From NCBI GenBank assembly GCA_020833055.1, contig JAJHQZ010000003.1, forward strand, positions 62,001-126,000: DNA of 64,000 bases, in the 5' to 3' direction. Shown in pieces: positions 60,390-64,000 of this stretch (positions are counted from its first letter, which is position 1; every line of letters begins with the position of its first letter). Made by a program: the position numbers and the translations under genes. The notes beneath the pieces were generated by a model that searched no databases, was not told where the DNA came from, and saw only the letters and a program-made list of their open reading frames with translations. Source of the stretch: Candidatus Korarchaeum sp. (lineage in GTDB: Archaea > Korarchaeota > Korarchaeia > Korarchaeales > Korarchaeaceae).

Positions 60390-61698
60390 TTATGCCCATC
60401 CTCCTGAAGAGACGCATAGCTTTGGATTCAGATGATATAGACTCTATGAACTTCTTCGCTTGATTATAAGATTTCAACAACTTCCTGACTTCTTTAGCTG
60501 TGACTCCAGCTCCTCTAGCTATCCTCTCTATCCTGGATCCTCTTATTAAGGAGGGATCCCTCCTCTCCTCGGGAGTCATCGAATTTATTATCGCTACCCA
60601 CTTCCTCATCTCCTCGGAGCTCATATCGAGGTACTGCATCCTCCCACTGATCCCAGGGATCATCTCCAGGAGCTTCTCCATAGGACCAGCTTTCCCAAGT
60701 TGCTGAATGTATTCCCTGAAATCCTCTAAGTCGAACTTCCCCCTAGAAATCCTCTCCATCAACCTGCTCTCCTTGAATGCCTCTTCTATCCTCATAGCGA
60801 GTTCAATTATATCCCCACCGCCTAGGAGCCTGGAAACGAATCTCTCTGGATCGAACCTCTCGAGATCCTCTATCTTCTCTCCAGTACCTATGAAGAGTAT
60901 CGGAGCCCCTGATGCAGCTACTGCTGAGAGAGCGCCACCTCCCTTCGCTGCCCCATCGAGCTTAGTCACTATGACACCTCCCACAGGGACTCTCTCAGCG
61001 AAAGCCCTCGCTTGAGCGTAAGCTGCTTGCCCGATCGTCCCATCTATCGTTAAGATGACTAGATCGGGCCCTATCTCCTTATAGGAATCTAGTTCATCCA
61101 TCAGGCCCCTCTCGTCCTTATGCCTCCCTGCTGTATCTATTATCACGAAGTTATATCTCTCCCTCTTGAAGAACTCTATACCCTCCCTCATTATCTCCAC
61201 GGGATCCCTGGATTCCTTGGAGAAGACGGGGATATCCGGACCGACTAGTTGCTCTATCTGAAGTTTGGAAGCCGGTCTCACGACATCAGCAGAGATTATC
61301 CCGACTCTCCCGAATCTCTTCGATAACCAGAAAGCCAGTTTAGCGGCAGTAGTTGTCTTCCCTGAACCCTCTATCCCCACCATCAGGATCACGTTCGTCT
61401 TCTTACTCTCAATAGGTATCTCAGCTGGCTTCCTCCCCAAGAGATTCGTGAGCTCCTCGTAGAGTATCTTTACAGCTAAGTCCCTTCTAGTGAAGCCCGG
61501 CGGTGGGCTCTCCTTCAGGGCCCTCTCCTTAATCCTCTTACTCATCTCCAAGACGAGCTTGACATCGACATCGGCTTCTATCAGGGACCTCTGGATCTCC
61601 CGAATGAACTCATTAACAGCAGCCTCATCTACGATCGATTTACCCATTATCCTACTCACAGCGTTCCTGAGGGAGTTCCCCAGCTTCTCTAGAACCAA
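60382..61698 (-). CDS. srp54: Signal recognition particle 54 kDa protein
   Basis: 438 residues: N domain, GTPase G domain (P-loop GIEGSGKTTTAAKLA, DTAGRHKDE, TKLDGAAKGGG) and the M domain with two helices that bind signal peptides and 7S RNA helix 8. It delivers ribosomes to the membrane. Its RNA partner is at 34.65-34.97 kb. ATG start 4 nt after the IF-5A stop. Confidence 0.96.
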   Translation of the reverse strand: MVLEKLGNSLRNAVSRIMGKSIVDEAAVNEFIREIQRSLIEADVDVKLVLEMSKRIKERALKESPPPGFTRRDLAVKILYEELTNLLGRKPAEIPIESKKTNVILMVGIEGSGKTTTAAKLAFWLSKRFGRVGIISADVVRPASKLQIEQLVGPDIPVFSKESRDPVEIMREGIEFFKRERYNFVIIDTAGRHKDERGLMDELDSYKEIGPDLVILTIDGTIGQAAYAQARAFAERVPVGGVIVTKLDGAAKGGGALSAVAASGAPILFIGTGEKIEDLERFDPERFVSRLLGGGDIIELAMRIEEAFKESRLMERISRGKFDLEDFREYIQQLGKAGPMEKLLEMIPGISGRMQYLDMSSEEMRKWVAIINSMTPEERRDPSLIRGSRIERIARGAGVTAKEVRKLLKSYNQAKKFIESISSESKAMRLFRRMGISG

Positions 61699-61702
61699 TT
61701 AA

Positions 61703-62107
61703 CTACACGCCACCCCTCGTCCTCACTATCTTCCTCTTCCCCATCGATTCCCAGTACTCCACTTCTATCCCGCTCTTCAGCTTAGAGGCCAATTCCGGAT
61801 CCTCGGGGAGAGGTAACTCGAAGGTCTCATAAGTCTCTAGATCCATGAGTTGCACTACATTACCGTAGACGTTTATCACTTGAGCTGTCTTCTTATCGAC
61901 GATCGGTATCTCTACTAAGGCATCAGCTGGGAATATCTTCGATCTCCTCGCTCCATCGAATATCCCCCTGGCCTCAACCCTCACTTTAGCTGAACCGTGC
62001 TTCCCTGGCTTCGATTTCGATACTTCTAGGACTTCGCATGGCTCATCATCTAGGATAACGTAACTACCCTTCTTCAGATCCCCTGCGCTACCCCTAGTGA
62101 CTGACAT
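61703..62107 (-). CDS. eif5A: Translation initiation factor 5A
   Basis: 134 residues: SH3-like domain with the hypusine site SKPGKHGSAK (Lys36 modified) and a C-terminal OB domain. It relieves ribosome stalling. The modification enzyme deoxyhypusine synthase is not in the window. Lies 26 nt after S9. Confidence 0.95.
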   Translation of the reverse strand: MSVTRGSAGDLKKGSYVILDDEPCEVLEVSKSKPGKHGSAKVRVEARGIFDGARRSKIFPADALVEIPIVDKKTAQVINVYGNVVQLMDLETYETFELPLPEDPELASKLKSGIEVEYWESMGKRKIVRTRGGV

Positions 62108-62133
62108 GAGATCACCCAGCTCTTATCGGGGAC

Positions 62134-62553
62134 TCACCTATAAGACTTCTGGAACCTGGCCCTAGCGCTCCTACCACCGTACTTCTTAGGTTCTGTCTGC
62201 CTTGGATCTCCCTTCAATATAGTCCTATCGTATTCCTTGAAGATCTCCTTCAGGCGATCGCTCTTTGTGTAGTTGACTAAGGCCCTGCCGATAGCCATCC
62301 TCAGGGCGTCGGCCTGAGCCATGAAACCCCCTCCCTTCACTCTCGCGAATATGTCTAAGTCCTTGACGTAATCCATCGCTAACCACAGTGGCTCAAGTAT
62401 CTTCATCCTAACGAACTCATTAGGCGCGAAGACTTCTATGGGTAAGCCATTTATGTATAGCCTCCCGGATCCCTTCCTTATCACAGCCATAGCCCTAGCA
62501 GTCTTCCTCCTAGCTGACGCTAGAGCGTATACTTCCTTAGCTTTCGGAGACAT
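62134..62553 (-). CDS. rps9: 30S ribosomal protein S9
   Basis: 139 residues: ASARRKTARAMAVIRKGSGR at the start and KKYGGRSARARFQKSYR at the end, the tail that reaches the P site. Overlaps L13 by 17 nt. Confidence 0.96.
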   Translation of the reverse strand: MSPKAKEVYALASARRKTARAMAVIRKGSGRLYINGLPIEVFAPNEFVRMKILEPLWLAMDYVKDLDIFARVKGGGFMAQADALRMAIGRALVNYTKSDRLKEIFKEYDRTILKGDPRQTEPKKYGGRSARARFQKSYR

Positions 62554-63013
62554 ATTTCCCGCCCCAACCTAACAGTTTCGAGAGCGTGAGGACAGTAATA
62601 TAACGCTTGCTCTCCTTAGGCTTCAGGGAATCTATCGTGTATTTAACATCCCCTTTTATTATAGAATCCTTCTCTACATTTGCGAGCTCCTCCGGGACCC
62701 CTATGAAGACCCTGAGCCTCCTAAGGGCCTCCCTACCCTTAGCTTTCTTCATCGGGAGCATCCCCCTCACGGTCTTCCATACAATCCTATCGGGCGTCCT
62801 AGGTTGCACTGGAGATTTCTTCGGGTTCATTCTGCTCTGGATAGACCTCCTCGTCTGATATTTCTTGAGTATCGTCGCTGGATTTCCTGAGATTACTGCC
62901 TTCTCCGCATTCACTATCGCGACCCTCTTTCCCTTCAAAAGCTCCTTAGCAACTAAAGAAGCTATCCTGCCGAGGATCTTATTCTCAGCATCTATAACGA
63001 GATCAAAATTCAT
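62537..63013 (-). CDS. rpl13: 50S ribosomal protein L13
   Basis: 158 residues: VIDAENKILGRIASLVAKEL near the start, then IVNAEKAVISG, TVRGMLP and ALRRLRVFIGVP. Large-subunit protein. 5 nt after L18e. Confidence 0.96.
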   Translation of the reverse strand: MNFDLVIDAENKILGRIASLVAKELLKGKRVAIVNAEKAVISGNPATILKKYQTRRSIQSRMNPKKSPVQPRTPDRIVWKTVRGMLPMKKAKGREALRRLRVFIGVPEELANVEKDSIIKGDVKYTIDSLKPKESKRYITVLTLSKLLGWGGKYVSES

Positions 63014-63018
63014 TCAAA

Positions 63019-63387
63019 TCACCCGATTATCCTTGTGTAAGATCCCTTTGGGTTTATCTTAACGTAATCATCCAACAGGATAGCTTTTCCTCCTGCTTCC
63101 TCTATCTTCCTCTTAGCTGACTTTGTGAAGCCAGCTGCTGCGACTATCACCGGTTTAGTTATCTCACCTTCCCCCAAGACCTTCCCTGGGACTATTACAG
63201 CAGCCACACCATCTGAATATTTCTCTATCTTCCATAGATTGACCTCTATCCTCCTCCTCGTCGGCCTCTTCAACTTCTCAGCCACAGCCCTCCAGATAGG
63301 CGCATCGTTCACCCTAGATGCTATCTCGAGATTCCTTATCATCCTCACTAGCCTCATGTTAGTGGGTCCCGTCGGTTTCAACTTCAC
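63019..63387 (-). CDS. rpl18e: 50S ribosomal protein L18e
   Basis: 122 residues ending [10 protein letters not shown], with [17 protein letters not shown]. The start is GTG 63387; CTTAAATAAATTTA is centred about 29 nt upstream, so this is the first gene of the operon. Confidence 0.94.
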   Translation of the reverse strand: MKLKPTGPTNMRLVRMIRNLEIASRVNDAPIWRAVAEKLKRPTRRRIEVNLWKIEKYSDGVAAVIVPGKVLGEGEITKPVIVAAAGFTKSAKRKIEEAGGKAILLDDYVKINPKGSYTRIIG

Positions 63388-63411
63388 CCTCCTCTCGAAC
63401 AGAGAGTCCTC

Positions 63412-63425
63412 CTTAAATAAATTTA
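63412..63425 (-). promoter_or_regulatory. Promoter TATA element of the L18e-DUF655 operon
   Basis: CTTAAATAAATTTA lies 25-38 nt upstream of the L18e GTG start; no other such AT-rich box occurs between L18e and the end of DUF655 at 57950, so nine genes may depend on it. Confidence 0.55.
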
Positions 63426-63473
63426 GCTCACTCCCTCCAGCGTACCTACGGACAATCTCATGACTATCGGATG

Positions 63474-63500
63474 GAAAAAATTGAAAAATTTTTATAATTT
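63474..63500 (-). terminator. T-rich terminator after the MFS transporter gene
   Basis: On the minus strand the stop codon at 63501 is followed by runs of five and six T within 27 nt, separating the transporter from the L18e operon. Confidence 0.5.
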
Positions 63501-64000
63501 TCAGACAAGCTCTTCTAAAGATTTTCCCATTGTTTCGATGCCGAGTAAAATGACTGATAGGCCCGCGAATATATGTACGAAGGAGAATACGATGAAGGGA
63601 CCCGAGAGACCGGTGGTCGCGAATAGATAACCGGTTATCGATGGAGCTAATATTCCCATGAGCCTACCGAAGCTAGCTGCAGCACCAGAGCCAGTCCCCC
63701 TTATCTCAGTAGGATAGAGCTCTGGAGTATAAGCGTAAAGACCAGCCCAAGCCCCCAAGTTGAAGAAGGATATCGTAGAGCTGAAGATGAAAACCCAAAT
63801 GAGATCAATTCTGAGGCTCAGAAGAGCGGATGCAAGTCCAGCAGCCGTTAGGTATATCGCGAGGACCTTCTTCCTCCCTATCTTATCTAAGAGGAACGAT
63901 GCAGAGTAGTAACCGGGTATCTGGAAGAGAGTGACTAGTAAGCTCCACCCTATGGATGTGACATCTTCCAATCCGAACTGCTTCGCGTATATCGTGGGGA
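63501..64000 (-). CDS. Major facilitator superfamily transporter, N-terminal part outside window
   Basis: At least 166 residues with five hydrophobic helices. The inter-helix motif LDKIGRKKV and [14 protein letters not shown] are signatures of the sugar-porter-like MFS branch; the frame remains open at the window edge. Only the C-terminal half is present, so the substrate cannot be proposed. The tail ends [10 protein letters not shown]. Confidence 0.85.
   Translation of the reverse strand, partial: PTIYAKQFGLEDVTSIGWSLLVTLFQIPGYYSASFLLDKIGRKKVLAIYLTAAGLASALLSLRIDLIWVFIFSSTISFFNLGAWAGLYAYTPELYPTEIRGTGSGAAASFGRLMGILAPSITGYLFATTGLSGPFIVFSFVHIFAGLSVILLGIETMGKSLEELV

Noticed and set aside
1-64000. 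CRISPR array, insertion sequence or prophage
   Set aside because: No regularly spaced repeats, transposase motifs, integrase or terminal inverted repeats were seen on reading through; codon style is uniform.

Overview
The window is archaeal. Evidence includes TFE, MBF1, NAC, HerA-NurA-Mre11-Rad50, an archaeal 7S SRP RNA, Pus10, Rpb4, L18e/L21e, the archaeal type SAM synthetase, isopentenyl phosphate kinase and TATA boxes centred about 25-30 nt before start codons. Genes are packed almost without spacers, TTG and GTG starts are common, Arg is mostly AGG/AGA and Ile often ATA. Together with peptide-fermentation genes (ADP-forming acetyl-CoA synthetase, tungsten aldehyde oxidoreductase, ferredoxin) this fits a thermophilic Candidatus Korarchaeum-like organism. 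That lineage is an inference, not proven here. No CRISPR array, insertion sequence, transposase or prophage was seen; this is chromosomal backbone.

Layout. 1-2.8 kb: end of a MetRS-type tRNA-binding domain, a PspA/IM30 gene with a membrane-winged-helix partner, and an acyl-CoA synthetase alpha subunit. 2.8-12.9 kb: a plus-strand operon nurA-herA-mre11-rad50-hsp20-large SF2 helicase (Hrq1/MrfA-like). 12.9-26 kb: SAM synthetase, several radical SAM genes (including a probable LipS1/LipS2 lipoyl synthase pair), a PKD-repeat surface protein, Mrp ATPase, a Ser/Thr kinase-FHA pair, tungsten AOR and a MoaD-like ubiquitin-fold protein. 26-34 kb: ATP-cone protein, IMPase-family phosphatase, tRNA-Thr, aspartate kinase and homoserine dehydrogenase, two MoeA genes, MoaB and a DtxR-like regulator. 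34-40 kb: ferredoxin, SRP RNA, RpiA, a DRG-like GTPase, MBF1, NAC, HIT protein, tRNAs, TFE and DUF2110. 40-52 kb: tRNA-Ser and tRNA-Val, radical SAM, TruA, hexuloisomerase, CCA-adding enzyme, enolase, M42 peptidase and PheRS. 52-58 kb: phosphoesterase, an ECF-like transporter with a type II pantothenate kinase, NadM, PIN-KH ATPase and isopentenyl phosphate kinase. 58-63.4 kb: one long minus-strand information-processing operon L18e-L13-S9-IF5A-SRP54-Pus10-L21e-Rpb4-DUF655. The window ends inside an MFS transporter.

How the genes work together. Molybdopterin genes (two MoeA, MoaB, possibly the MoaD-like protein) would supply the tungsten cofactor of AOR; AOR, ferredoxin and the ADP-forming synthetase fit oxidation of aldehydes and acids to acetate with ATP formation. 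RpiA and 6-phospho-3-hexuloisomerase fit the archaeal RuMP route to pentoses. The transporter-PanK pair suggests uptake of pantothenate rather than CoA synthesis from pantoate. The most interesting unexplained items are the Hrq1/MrfA-like helicase joined to the HerA-NurA-Mre11-Rad50 operon, the MoaD-like protein whose Gly-Gly is not terminal, the degenerate DRG-like GTPase, and a recurring compact design in which divergent gene pairs share one central TATA element.
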